Shown piece after piece: positions 35,011 to 46,656 of a stretch of 64,000 nt of DNA. Made by a program: the position numbers and the translations under genes. The notes under the pieces were generated by a model that was not told where the DNA came from, ran no database searches, and was given only the letters and a program-made list of their open reading frames with translations. Positions within the stretch are counted from its first letter, which is position 1; each line of letters begins with the position of its first letter. Source of the stretch: Microvelia longipes (Eukaryota > Arthropoda > Insecta > Hemiptera > Veliidae); the NCBI GenBank assembly GCA_018340805.1, contig JACMZG010001914.1:16869247-16933246 (forward strand). The letters run 5' to 3'.

Positions 35011-38000
35011 AAATATATCATGCTCCAATCCCTTTATCTTATTTAGTAAGATATATATATAATATCAGTGGAGTATTACAGTAAAGTAATGATAGACTTT
35101 TACTCATAAGAAAGTGGTTAAATGAAAACTTTCTTCCTTAGAAAAGAGCGAAATAAAATCTCACTGAGTTAAAATACATGACACATTCATTCTCCCTTTA
35201 ACATTCCAGGAGCTAAAATAAATGGAAATACCAACCTTAAAATTATTTTATATTAGAGGGGTAAATAACTGCTATATATTAGATAATTCTATGAGATACG
35301 TGAATTAATGTTTTTGGAGAATACCAAACCACGCATGCCGAGTACCAATAATTCAAATTATCTAATATCAAAAGCTATTGATTGGGAAAAGAAAAGGTAT
35401 AATTAAACAAGATATTTGGACAATTCTTATTGATATTAATTTGATTTTTGAGTTAGTGTTTTATTCCCTGGACTAATTAAGCCTCCTAGATAGGTATTAT
35501 TGTATTATTTTTTATTACAAATTTTATGAATCGTGTTTCATTTGTTTGCATTTTATATTTACTCTAAATTTTAAATTTGCTTTAGCATACTTAAATTACT
35601 ATTGACTTATTATGAGTAATTCTTGCTGTCAATGGCAGAGGCTCTGTCTAATAGTCTCTCGCGGTTATAGATATTTGATTATTTTATGTGAAATGTTCTG
35701 CGCAATTCAATCTTATATAAGAGATTATTATATGCATATATCAAATTTTTTGTCACTTTAATTCTATTTCCTAGTGGATAAAGCCGAGGTGTGAACTGAT
35801 TACACGTGAGAAGCTTGAATTTTATATTATTTTGAATGCAAAATCGTGTGTTATGTAGCGCTGATTATTCGTGTGAGGTAATAGAGATTGTAGAAATCTA
35901 TGAGGATGAAACACCAAACTGAATCCGTCATTCACTTTAAAATCGCTGAAGCTATATATACGATACATCCCGACTACTTCTAAAGACTTGATAAAATTGA
36001 TGAAGATAGTAAATAATAGAACATTTAATACTACTCAAAACCAGGTGCAAATTAATTAACAGCTGGTGATAGCTTCCTTTGAATAATTTATCGAAGTACA
36101 CGTCAAAAAAATATTTTTGTGTTGAGGGGAGCAAATCCCGTCTAGCTTAATATTTATTATAGAAATCCCTTGTCTCACCTCAAAGAATACAATAGGTAAA
36201 TAGTGTTAGAAGATATACAAGAGCGTCAGACAGAAGGTAAGGGTGAACTCGGTACCGGTCTCTAGCGATAGCTCTGGAACTAACCTTCCTTATCATTACT
36301 TTCTTGTCACTTTCCTAACTTTTTTTTTTATGAAATAATATCGTTCTTTATTGCCAATATAACAGCACGAGAATCTACTTGAAATTGGCCATTATTATAT
36401 AAAAAAGATATTTAGATAAATCTGCTTTAGTAATTCGCAGAAAAAGACGACTGGAGCGCGTTCTCGTAGTTGGCAGTGAAACTACCAAATTACACACTAG
36501 CGCTCCTGTTAACTGGCAACGGAACTCCCAAGACCATCATTCTTCATATAAATTCTTTTAGCAAATTTCATCATGTTCATATATTCTTTGGTCCCACTCA
36601 CCTAATCAATAACGATTTAATCGTTTCTAGTGATCAAATAGAGTCCACATTATTAATTTAAAAGCCTTAAAATTTTTACCTAGCTTTCTTGTGACTTTGG
36701 CTAGGGGTCTTTGATTTTTTTTATACTCATCGTAGTTTATGGATAGCTGACACGGAGTAAAAAGCAGAAATTCTTAAAATTTGTACTACTTTTTTTTTTA
36801 AATAAAGGAATTTTTTAAATTGCAAAATATTGAATTTAGTCTTCTAAAATTTATTTTTGTTTTTTTTTAATAATTTGAATATGTTATCTAAATAATTTTA
36901 TTGAATTTAACAGACAGGTCAGTTTTCAGTTAATTTAAAGCATAAAGCATTCGACACACGTAGGCGTAAACGTTTTTTATTACACAATTAAAAGATTTAT
37001 ACTACTTTTTTGAAGTTTGATGTATCATAATGGCGTTATTAAGTATTCAACAAATTTTCTGGGGTGAAGGTAGTGTCAATGTCCTTAGCATTTATTATTT
37101 ACTCACAAAAAAATTTCCAAAAATTCACTAAGTACGTATATTTTTGGGTTAGTATAATTTACCTTGATTTTTTAGTAAAAAGCACAGAGATTTGTGGCGC
37201 ACTTTATAACTATCCCAAAATATAAACACAAACAAAGTATAATAATAATTTCTTTTGTGTGTAAAAAGACCAAGAAATTTGGTAGTGTAAAACTTAATTT
37301 TGACCCACCATGATCATACATGATTTTACCGAACATTTAATAAATTTATTCTAGTACAAGACTTCCAGATTAGGAAGGGGTTGAGGAAAACATCGCTCAC
37401 AGAATGAATACCGAAGCTAATACGCATTAGCGGAGTTGAGTCTAAAACCTTCCCCATCTTAGACCTATCACACAGTTAAATCTTTATGTTAACCATTTTC
37501 CTTCAAAATCAAAAGTTTTAACCCTCTAACTTGCGTTTCTATTATCTTTTAAGATTCTATCTTATCACTAATGTAAAAAGGACAAGATAATCTACAGCAT
37601 TTTTAATTATACTGTTCTTTTCAACTTTAAATAGTATCTCGTCCAAAAAAAACTGAATTAATGCTTGAGTATTATGTCTTGGCACTTCAAAGCTGTAGTA
37701 ATTCCAAATCATTTTCCGAAGTCTATCAACTCACTATTGCATTTTGCCAAAAGCAATAGATTTAGCCAAATCTATCTAATATAAACATAGATTTAGCTTA
37801 TTCTACCTAAATAAACATATATTTAGCATTATCAACCTAAAACAGAACCAACTAATTTGAGTCTACTCAATTCAATTTGAGGAATATTATCAATATTGTC
37901 CAGACTAGGTTAACTTCTTGTTAAAAATACCATTTTAACTCTAAAAAGTAATCAAAATGTGCAACGTCTAAATGGTAACCGAGCACCTTGAAATTTGGCA

Positions 38001-38482
38001 GAGTAGTCTTTTATATGGTATAGACTGACGCAATCAAATTAATTAAAAACTCCCCCAAGAAAAAGGAAAACACCGTACTAATTTGTTTACTTTTTCATCA
38101 TTACAATGTTTTTTCCAAGAAACAATACGGAAAAATAAACATAAAACCCATAATCGAGTACTGTACATAACTAATTAATGGGTAATAAAGTTATTGCATG
38201 AATACAAATTTCATTAGAAATTATGCAATGAAATCAAAGAAAATTTACGACAGCCGAAACTGTCAAATTAATTAAGAGGTATTAATTACATAATAGTTTG
38301 GTTATAAGTATGCTTATAACAAGGTGATTCAATTCTTTAGATAGGTCGGTTAAGTCTTGAGTTTTATAAATTATTTTTATAGCCAAAAAGATATTAAATT
38401 TCTTTATTACTTCAATAAATATAACTTCCTTCCCTCTACAGAGGATGAGAAAATATTGTATAAGCAAAAACGTCGAACTCAC
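35011..38482. other. intergenic AT-rich DNA
   Basis: No gene recognised. A three-fold ~30-bp pattern built on AAACATAGATTTAGC / ACCTAAATAAACATA lies at ~37740-37845. Confidence 0.45.
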
Positions 38483-38605
38483 TTTTTCCAACAAATGTCG
38501 ACATTTTAGCACGTAAAGATCCCAAAAATCGAAACAAAACCTGGTTTCCTTATGAATGTATGCATCAATGAGCACGTTAGCATACGCAGCAGCTGCACGT
38601 AGCAT
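38483..38605 (-). CDS. weak candidate exon
   Basis: On the minus strand an open frame from 38605 reads MLRAAAAYANVLIDAYIHKE and continues to LLEK, where a donor-like AAAAA|GTGAGT follows at 38482. The whole open frame extends to 38282, but the part beyond the donor is low-complexity. There is no partner exon, so this may be chance. Confidence 0.12.
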
Positions 38606-39957
38606 ACGCTACAGCAGAAACGGCTGAACAATTTTAATTAAATTAGGATTAATCCAACACGGTGTATAATAATGGCGTCATTTTAAACATTTTAAATTAT
38701 GAACGGTCCCATAACTCTTAAGCCTATAGGTAGGGAAGCTCTGTTTTAAGATTTGTTGCTTGTTAATTTATAAATCAAATAAAATTTGCATATCGAGTAA
38801 TAACTTAATAACTTTGTATGAATTTGAATGAGCACCAGTGGAGATGTTCATAATGAAAGGAATGAAGAAAAGAGTCTCTCCACAAAACTAGTTTGGTTTT
38901 ATTTTAATTGGATTCCATGCAGATATTTGAATTTAAATTATTCTTAAGTCTCAAAAGTCTGTCGAAAAAAGGTTACGGCGCAGCATCTAAGCAATAGTCA
39001 ATTATCACTTATCATTGTGGAGCCTATAACCAAAAGGAGCAATAGCAAAGAATGGTTCTGGTCCTAGAATTGAGATCAGGACCATAATGGACCCTGTCTA
39101 ATCGGATTGTTTGAATTGACAATCTTTGCTGTTTTTCCCATTAGAGAAATAAAATAAATAAAATAAAAAACACCTTTATTATTTTCTTTTTCAAAGGAAT
39201 CAAGATATAAAAATTGATAAAAACAAAAATATAAAATAAAAGGGGCATGGCTCAGTTTTTAAACTGGTCTTCTAGTCATAGATGTACATTATATATAGAG
39301 TCCAGGACTTTATTTTAAAACGTATTATATTGTATCTAGAACAGCCACGAACACTTTGGCATGACAGACCAGAGGGGACAAGAGAGGAAGATACAAATGG
39401 ATCAAGACAAGACCTAGCCTGAAGTAATGAGGAATAACTGTTCCAAGCCAAGTTCTAAAACTTTCACGGATGGAGTTTTAGATGGTATTAGGCAAATCCA
39501 GAATCCAACACTGTTGACAGACCGCCGTTTTCGTGCATGAATGCATTTTTCTCTCTTGTAACAAATCTCTATCTCGGGGCTCGGGTGCGGGCTTCTCACT
39601 GTCTCATTGTTGTTACCTTGTTTCCACATATTATTATAGTTTTATAATGATAAAGCGGTAATGACCGTAGAGATTTATTAGTATCGAGAATGGCACAGGG
39701 ATTTCGTGCCAGGATTATAACATGTTGAAAAGCTCATTTTCTTCGAAAATTTTACTCTTGTACCATGTCCCAAAGTAGCGTATAGGTCAATCGAATCGCT
39801 TCAGCATTGCCACCGTTGCCACTTGCTTCTGCTGCACATAATCCCCTAATTTTGTTCCAAAATAATACTGTTATCAAGACCCCATAAAAATGTACTAGTT
39901 ACTAAGGTTCGAACAAGTGGCTCATTTCTCCTTTTACAATCATTTAACTTAAACCTA
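38606..39957. other. intergenic
   Basis: Mostly AT-rich. A GC-richer patch at 39360-39610 carries only a short minus-strand frame without recognisable similarity. Confidence 0.45.
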
Positions 39958-39958
39958 A

Positions 39959-40123
39959 CTTTAACCAAACGACTAGTTTTGGGTTAAGTTTAACCCAACA
40001 TGCAAAATTTTTAAAATGTAAGTATCATAAAATAGGCACATCAAACTTAACCCAAAACTAGCCGTTTGGTTAAAGTTTGATGTGCCTATTTTATGATACT
40101 TACATTTTAACAATTTTGCATGT
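39959..40123. repeat. two interleaved near-perfect inverted repeats
   Basis: Arm A (39959-39991, 33 nt) is the reverse complement of A' (40043-40075) with one mismatch. Arm B (39998-40046, 49 nt) is the reverse complement of B' (40075-40123) with one mismatch. The order A-B-A'-B' makes the two hairpins mutually exclusive except as a pseudoknot. No ORF crosses them. Confidence 0.9.
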
Positions 40124-41820
40124 AATACTAAAATTTGAATAAAAAGTTAATGTCGCTACATCAAAAGTCGACCTATTAAAAGCAAAATTATTAAAATATA
40201 ATGTAATATAATAATATTATAATAACAAAATAACGACACTAATAAAAAATAATTGCTTATAAAAAAAATCAGGATCTACGTTTTTGTTGGTTATTATTAC
40301 GTTTTTATTTTTATTAGGCTGATCTATACGCGTCTATGAACTTTTTGACCTAGGCCAACCATATTAGTGTTTAGCAAAGTGAGTCAAGGCTATATTATAA
40401 TTAGGATGTCATGATCTCTCATCTTTTATAGGTAATGATTCCACATGCCAAGTATTCAAGTTATGTCAATAATGTTTTAAAAAAATAGGTTATGTTTAAC
40501 ATAGATTGATATGATAATAGAGCAGATTGTGTAGATAGAGAGGAAAGCAAAACTAATTCGTCTATTGGTAAGGAAATGTTAACCGAAATGAAGGCAGCAT
40601 TGAAATGTATATACGTCAACTGTGACCCGTATAAAAATGGTTAAATTAAATTTAATTAGTCATTACGATCCATAGGTAGTATTAATTAATATTGAGTCTA
40701 TACGTGTATTATTGTGATTGTTACTGCTTAAAATTTAGATGAGGACGTAAAACAAGGTAACTGGAAAAAACAAAGTTTACAGTAAGTTCTTATGTGTTAA
40801 TCTAGCTATTAATCTATAACTAATCCAGCTATTCATCACAGAATTGTTAATTGTTTTTATTATTTTTAGGATTAGTCTCCATTGTTTTATGCTTTATTTC
40901 TTTTCGGACACTCGATGGGACGGAATAAAAATTCAAGATTTACTTCATTAACAATATTTCGCCTTTATAAAAAGGCATATTCATGTTTTTAAGAATACAT
41001 AGTGTAATTACTATAAAGTCAGTATAATCTAAAATAATTATATTACAGTTGATTATTTTAATTTTCTACTATGGTTCTTAATATGCAAATCTTTAATGCT
41101 AACTTCTTATATTTTTTCTAAATTTTAAGACATTTCAAAATTTATATTTTTAAATTTTATATAAATTACTAATCCTAAAGTCCACCATTGGACTAAAGCC
41201 ATCACGGCACCACGACTTAAGTCGATTTGGATGAAATAATTAAAATGATTGTAAATAGTAATTTATCGAAGCACGCATCCTAGTTATTTATGCAATAAAT
41301 GGTTATTTATTTATTTACTATGATTCCCAGTACTTTTTAGTTGAGGGCAAAGTATTTCTTTACCAGGTTTTTATCGATGTTCTGTTAAAACATATTTTAA
41401 AGACGCTATGCTTATAAATTCTGCAGATGAATTCAGCAGAAATGTACATAAAAATACCGTCTAAAAAGCTTACCAGGTCACTATTAGTCCTGGACATTAT
41501 GTACCTGTACAATAGGATAACTGGTATTTTAAGAAAAAATAAACCTAAACAAGTTTTCGTCCCTCCACACATTATAATTAACTATTAACAAAGCCGAGAT
41601 TCAACCCTTAACGGTCATCATCAGTACATGCATAATAATAAACATAAATCAAGACTGAAAAAGGCATTATTCTGGCCATTGTTGGATTGATCATCATCTA
41701 CCCTTGATGGGACTGGTAGCTAGTCCAATATAGAGGATATGTAAGGATTTGAAAACTGTAGAAACTTAGTTAAGTAAGTATAAGGTAGGCTCTTTTTGCA
41801 TTTTTACTTTTTTTTAATTT
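40124..41820. other. intergenic AT-rich DNA
   Basis: No gene or family repeat recognised. Confidence 0.5.
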
Positions 41821-42247
41821 TTGCCGTATATTCTTCAGAATAATACGATAGTAATATCGTCGCATAATACAAAAAGTATTATGTTTGCCAAAAAATCCGA
41901 AACCAGGATTTCACCTCAATTATTCGTTTCAGATGTTTTAATACCTCCTGAGTGGTTTTTACATAGTTGTCTGTTTGTGCGTGTTCGTGTCTGTTATCAT
42001 CGTATCTCCCACTTGTTTTGTCGGATCATAATAGATAAGCAGCACCAAGCAAAGTCATTGCATAGATGGAAGACCGCTGGGAATAAAAACAATGTATTTA
42101 CTAATTGAGGACGAGAGAAGCGAATCTGGAGACGCGTTGCAGTATACATGTGGCGATTTGTTTATTTAAAGGACGATTAAAGTCTTAAGTAGTGAGGATC
42201 AGCATAGCCAATACGATGTGGCGAGGAAAAGTTTCAAAGCACCCCGT
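41821..42247 (-). mobile_element. dispersed repeat family R, copy R3 (partial)
   Basis: Read on the minus strand it begins TACGGGGTGCTTTGAAACTT, then TTCCTCGCCACATCG and CTGATCCTCACTACTT, matching the R2 head. It continues to a tail in the same relative orientation as R1 (CAGACAACTATG, AACCACTCAGGAGGTATTAA). It is non-coding; a 95-codon frame on the plus strand is a shadow. Confidence 0.55.
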
Positions 42248-43130
42248 ATATCCGATTTTTTTAATATTCTCAACGAAGACAAAATGACGTTTTATCAAAA
42301 AACTTATTTCATTGGCATTTCTGTGATATATAGGTAAATCTAGATAAAACGAATCAAATGATTTGGAAAAAATGTGACCTTAAATATAAATTAAGTTAAA
42401 AACAATTGGATTGGCTAAGTTAGATTAAAGAATTCACTAAACTAAATATTTTTGTAATAGCAGTCGTCTGTTTTTTTCTTTATTAAAACATAAGTAAAAT
42501 CTAAAGATACCAATAGCTGTAGTTTTGAACCACAAAAAACTCATTAAAAGAAAAAAAAATCAATCTACTACAATTACGATTAGGATATAGCTGGACCATA
42601 AATTTAAGATTAAACGCTGGCGCTGAATTGCAGACATGACGAAAATCAATCGATGACTTTCCTGTTAACGTTAGAAAACCAACGATTTCCCAATGTACTA
42701 ACCAATACCGTTAAGAATCCAGTAAAATGCAGTTTTATCGACATTTAATGATTTTCCAAAGAAAATTGTCATGCATTACCTTTGAATTTTCAAATTAAAC
42801 TGTGTATAAACGTATTAGTCTAGACCTAGCCTTAAATACGAGAAATAAGTTCAAGGCTACAACGTCTGTAGACACAGAAACACGTAAAAGTAAAGAATGG
42901 AAATAAAAAAGAATGATAAAAAATAAGAAACTACAATGGATTTATGATGAGAAATGCAGTTGGAAGATTTTGTAAGCATTACGAATAATATAATCTTGCA
43001 ACTTGTACAGATTTGAAATGACTAAAAACTAAATATAAAAAAACCATGTCTAAAATAGTGAAGGGAGAACAATATTATTATAAGCTAATAAAGAACTTAA
43101 TGAAATGAGAAAACTATTGAATGATAGTCC
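42248..43130. other. intergenic AT-rich DNA
   Basis: No gene or repeat recognised. Confidence 0.5.
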
Positions 43131-43786
43131 AGATGCCGGACCTGAAAAAATGTGACTCATTTGTTACTACTTTGAACCAAATTTTCTGAAAATACACCTT
43201 AAATTAAGAAGGAAAAATAGTCTGCCTATCTGGAGTGGATACGAATGCGCTCGCTCGAAATATTAGAAAAGAGTACTAATTCCAGTTTTCTTGCAATAAG
43301 CGGTTTCAATTCGTGTGCAAATCATAAATAGACAGACAGATTTTCTATAAAACGAGTCTTGAATCATCAAAATCTGATAACTGCCACCAAAGTTATGACT
43401 TTTTCATAAACACCAAAAAATGGTTATTTTACGCAAAGTCAGCTAATTTCTTAGAAAAAATATTGGCTTTTTGGACATTTTTGACTATTTAACAAATATC
43501 ACAACTTTAGTTGAAGTTATCAGATTTTTATAAAAAAACTCCTTTTATAGGAAATTGTATCAGCTATAAAAACAGTTCTCTTAATGATTTGCACACGACC
43601 CACAGAAAACCACTTATTGCAAAAAATGTAATTTTTGCAAATAAAATTTTGAGCGAGCGTATTTATATAAATATCTCCACTCTGGATAGGGAGACTATGT
43701 TTTCCTCCATAATCTAAAGTATATTTTCAAAAAAATATGGTTTGAAGTAGAACAAAATGAGTCACATTTTTTTAGGCCTGGCTCTT
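43131..43786. mobile_element. ~656-bp foldback element (family F), copy 1
   Basis: The left end GCCGGACCTGAAAAAATGTG and the right end CACATTTTTTTAGGCCTGGC are inverted repeats. Pairing continues inward through CTGCCTATCTGGAGTGG / CCACTCTGGATAGGGAGAC and GTGTGCAAATCAT / ATGATTTGCACACGAC to a centre near 43460. Arms are ~300 bp. A second copy lies at 57540-58190. Confidence 0.75.
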
Positions 43787-44455
43787 GGCATATATCCTTA
43801 ATTAAAAATTACTTTATGGATAAGTATAATATACATCTATAAGTAACAATATACATTCCTGAACATCTCCCATTTTTTTAAAATGATTTTTTTTCCTTAT
43901 TCATGCAGTTGGTATATAGGAAAATTATTTTGACCTTGATTAAACGTCTAATAATTAAGAATTATTAGAGAATTTTTCACAATAAAGGAAACTTAATTCA
44001 AATAAACTCGTTAAGAGTTTGTATATTTTAGGGGATTATTAGTCAAATAAAATAGTAGAGAAATAGTAGTAATACAAAAAGGGAGTTGAGTTAAGAAAAT
44101 AAATAAGGATATATTACAGGAAATAAATTAATGGATCCTCTGTTGTTTCAGATCAAATCGTGACAGAATTTTCTTTAAATTTATGTTTTATTTTGAAATA
44201 TGCTTACTTTTTAAAGATATTTTTCTATCATAAAGTTAACTATTTAGGAGAGCAACGTTATAGCTCACAGAACTTTTACGCACCTAAGAAATATTTCCAG
44301 AAAATTTGTCTTTTAATGATTTTCTTACTTTTATCGAAAAAGATTAAGAAATACGTTCCAAAGAAATCGTCAAAATAAGCTTCGAATGTTAGTGTGAAGA
44401 AGTGAAAAATCGTGTGAAAGACAGAGCAGGCAAGAGAAGAAAGTTACCTCGGTCA
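43787..44455. other. intergenic AT-rich DNA
   Basis: No gene recognised. A 72-codon frame at 44160-44378 is Phe/Lys/Leu-rich and unconvincing. Confidence 0.45.
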
Positions 44456-44932
44456 AAACGGTAGACTGACTTCTACAAGATTAGAAGAGCACATTAAGAA
44501 AACGGAAAGAACGGTAGGCTGATTTCTACAAGATTAAAAGAGCATATTAAGAATACGGGGAGAACGGTAGGCTGATTTCTACAAGATTAGAAGAGCACAT
44601 TAAGAATACGGAGAGAACGGTAGGCTGATTTCTACGAGATTGGAAGAGCACATTAAGAATACGGAGAGAACGGTAGGCTGATTTCTACAAGATTAAAAGA
44701 GCATATTAAGAATACGGAGAGAACGGTAAGCTGATTTCTACGAGATTAGAAGAGCACATTAAGAATACGGAGAGAACGGTAGGCTGATTTCTACAAGATT
44801 AGAAGAGCACATTAAGAATACGGAGAGAACGGTAGGCTGATTTCTACAAGATTAAAAGAGCATATTAAGAATACGGAGAGAACGGTGGGCTGATTTCTAC
44901 GAGATTGGAAGAACACATTAAGAAAACAGAGT
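44456..44932 (+). repeat. 53-bp minisatellite, nine units
   Basis: ACGGTAGGCTGATTTCTACA begins units at 44458, 44511, 44564, 44617, 44670, 44723, 44776, 44829 and 44882, an exact 53-bp step. The variant TTAAAAGAGCATATT occurs only in units 2, 5 and 8; the others have TTAGAAGAGCACATT or TTGGAAGAGCACATT. Confidence 0.95.
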
Positions 44933-45210
44933 ATGGCGATAATTTATCAGCTGTAGCGTAGCATTCTTTAATGAAAAGACATAATACAGATTTTTTGATG
45001 TCCTGAATTTTGAATTTTAAAATATTGACCCAGAGGTCAATATTTTTTTTATTGCTCCAAACAACCTCTTTTGACCCAAAACCGACTTTGAGGCAATACA
45101 ATTTTTTTTCGTCGGGTCCCCCTCATAGAATTTTTTATTCTGCCCCCGGAAAAGTTATACAAAATTGATAGGTCCCTTTTATACATTTAAGAGATACCAC
45201 TTCTAAAAAT

Positions 45211-45336
45211 AGATATAATTGGCTCTAATCCCAATAATAGGAAACACATTTTACTTCCAATGGAGTGGAACAGTAACTTTTCTCCATTGGGAATTTAAAG
45301 TATTTCCTTTTATTAGGGTTAGAGCAAATTATATCT
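45211..45336. repeat. 126-bp hairpin (tiny foldback)
   Basis: The outer arm AGATATAATTGGCTCTAATC pairs with GGTTAGAGCAAATTATATCT. The middle arm CCAATAATAGGAAA pairs with TTTCCTTTTATTAGG. The inner stem CCAATGGAG pairs with CTCCATTGG over a ~16-base loop. It could be a miniature element or a hairpin-RNA precursor; neither is shown. Confidence 0.7.
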
Positions 45337-46316
45337 AAACTAGTCAATAAAATTCTAATTATACACCGTCTGAAGACAAAATTAATTTTTAAAGAATAAG
45401 TAAATAAATTTTGTATACGTTTGTCAATAAATAAATTGATTTAAAAAGCATTAAGAAATGAATAAAAATAATAACTAAAGGATTTAATGGAAAAATAATA
45501 ATAATTACAAATTTAAGTGAAACAAAGATTTAAACGATGTGTAGTTTAAATAAAGTTACTTAGAGAGGCGGTTAGAGATTTCCTAAGGGCGCCTTGAAGG
45601 CTAGACAGGGGGAGGTCAGACAACCTGAGACCTTTCAGTAACAAAATACCCCCTTATTTGAAATTGTCAAAGTTTAAAAATTAAAATTTTAACATATTGT
45701 AAACAAAGAAAATTTAAGTTTTAACAAATTTAACATATTGTAATTTTTAAGTTTTAATTAAGCTTAAAATGTAATTTGAAGAAATCATAGTTTGCTATAC
45801 GTTAAACCAATATATTTGGTTTAACTAATTCATATGGTGGTTTAAAAATTTTAAATATACCAGCTTTATATTTAACAGGTATTGTTTAATAAAAATACCT
45901 CTTAGCGAATTTTCAAAATAAATGAGGTTTTGACGTCTTATTATATACAATTACTAATAATTATATAATAAGTTCGAAATTCTAAACATAATTCATCCTA
46001 TTTAAAGCATCCACTTATTGCACTGATTGATTGGGACTAAAATAACCGGTGAGAGGAAAAGGTTGCTATAAGGGAACTTCCCGATTTCTTTCCCACCCAT
46101 TTGGCAACGTTGAATCCAAGGCGCGAATGAGCAGAAGCCGATATCAAACAATTTAGCTTGCCATCTTACCACAAATATAAAATTTAATATTGTTGGCTTG
46201 ATAAACCTCCCCAATATGTTTCGAATCGAAAAAGCCTTTGAGAGTTATACCATACTCAAATGCTTGGAGTTATTTGCTCTAAAAAATTTTAACGTGTAAC
46301 TATGATTAAGTACGGA
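45337..46316. other. intergenic
   Basis: AT-rich with a GC-richer patch at 45560-45640 and no recognised gene. The 70-codon minus-strand frame at 46002-46214 has no recognised similarity. Confidence 0.45.
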
Positions 46317-46545
46317 ATTACCGTCGGTGTAATGGTTAGCATACGTTCACAAGCCACACATTCAGTGTGGGTTCGATCCTGGTCAGTAATCAAAATATTT
46401 TATGCGAGGAATGATTACATGTGGCTCTCATTGAAAGGGAATTAGGCTAATGGTGAGGTTCCTTTCATTGATCTTTGACCCAAAACGAGCCTATCTTTAG
46501 GTAACATTTAGGACCCTCAATAGAACTTTATATAAAAAAAAGAAC
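46317..46545 (+). mobile_element. tRNA-derived SINE-like element
   Basis: The first 74 bases (46317-46390) are tRNA-like. Ends ATTACCG and CAGTAAT pair at 6 of 7 positions, box A is TCGGTGTAATGG and box B is GGTTCGATCC. Anticodon and T stems do not pair well, so it is not a functional tRNA. A ~140-bp unrelated body follows and ends in an A-rich and (CA)n tail (AAAAAAAAGAACACACAC), as in tRNA-derived SINEs. Confidence 0.55.
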
Positions 46546-46561
46546 ACACACACACATACAT

Positions 46562-46567
<6 letters not shown>

Positions 46568-46637
<70 letters not shown>

Positions 46638-46656
46638 ATATATATATATATATATA
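46568..46656. repeat. (TA)n microsatellite
   Basis: Long TA run directly left of a CAGGGTG element end. Confidence 0.95.

Noticed and set aside
38282..38605. 107-codon minus-strand frame as a complete gene
   Set aside because: The second half is Ile/Leu/Lys-rich AT-driven sequence. Only the first part next to a donor-like site was kept, as a weak exon candidate.
44456..44932. Repeat-containing protein gene
   Set aside because: The 53-bp step shifts frame every unit and no frame stays open through the array.
46317..46390. Functional tRNA gene
   Set aside because: Acceptor ends pair and box B is good, but anticodon and T stems fail, and a SINE-like body and tail follow.
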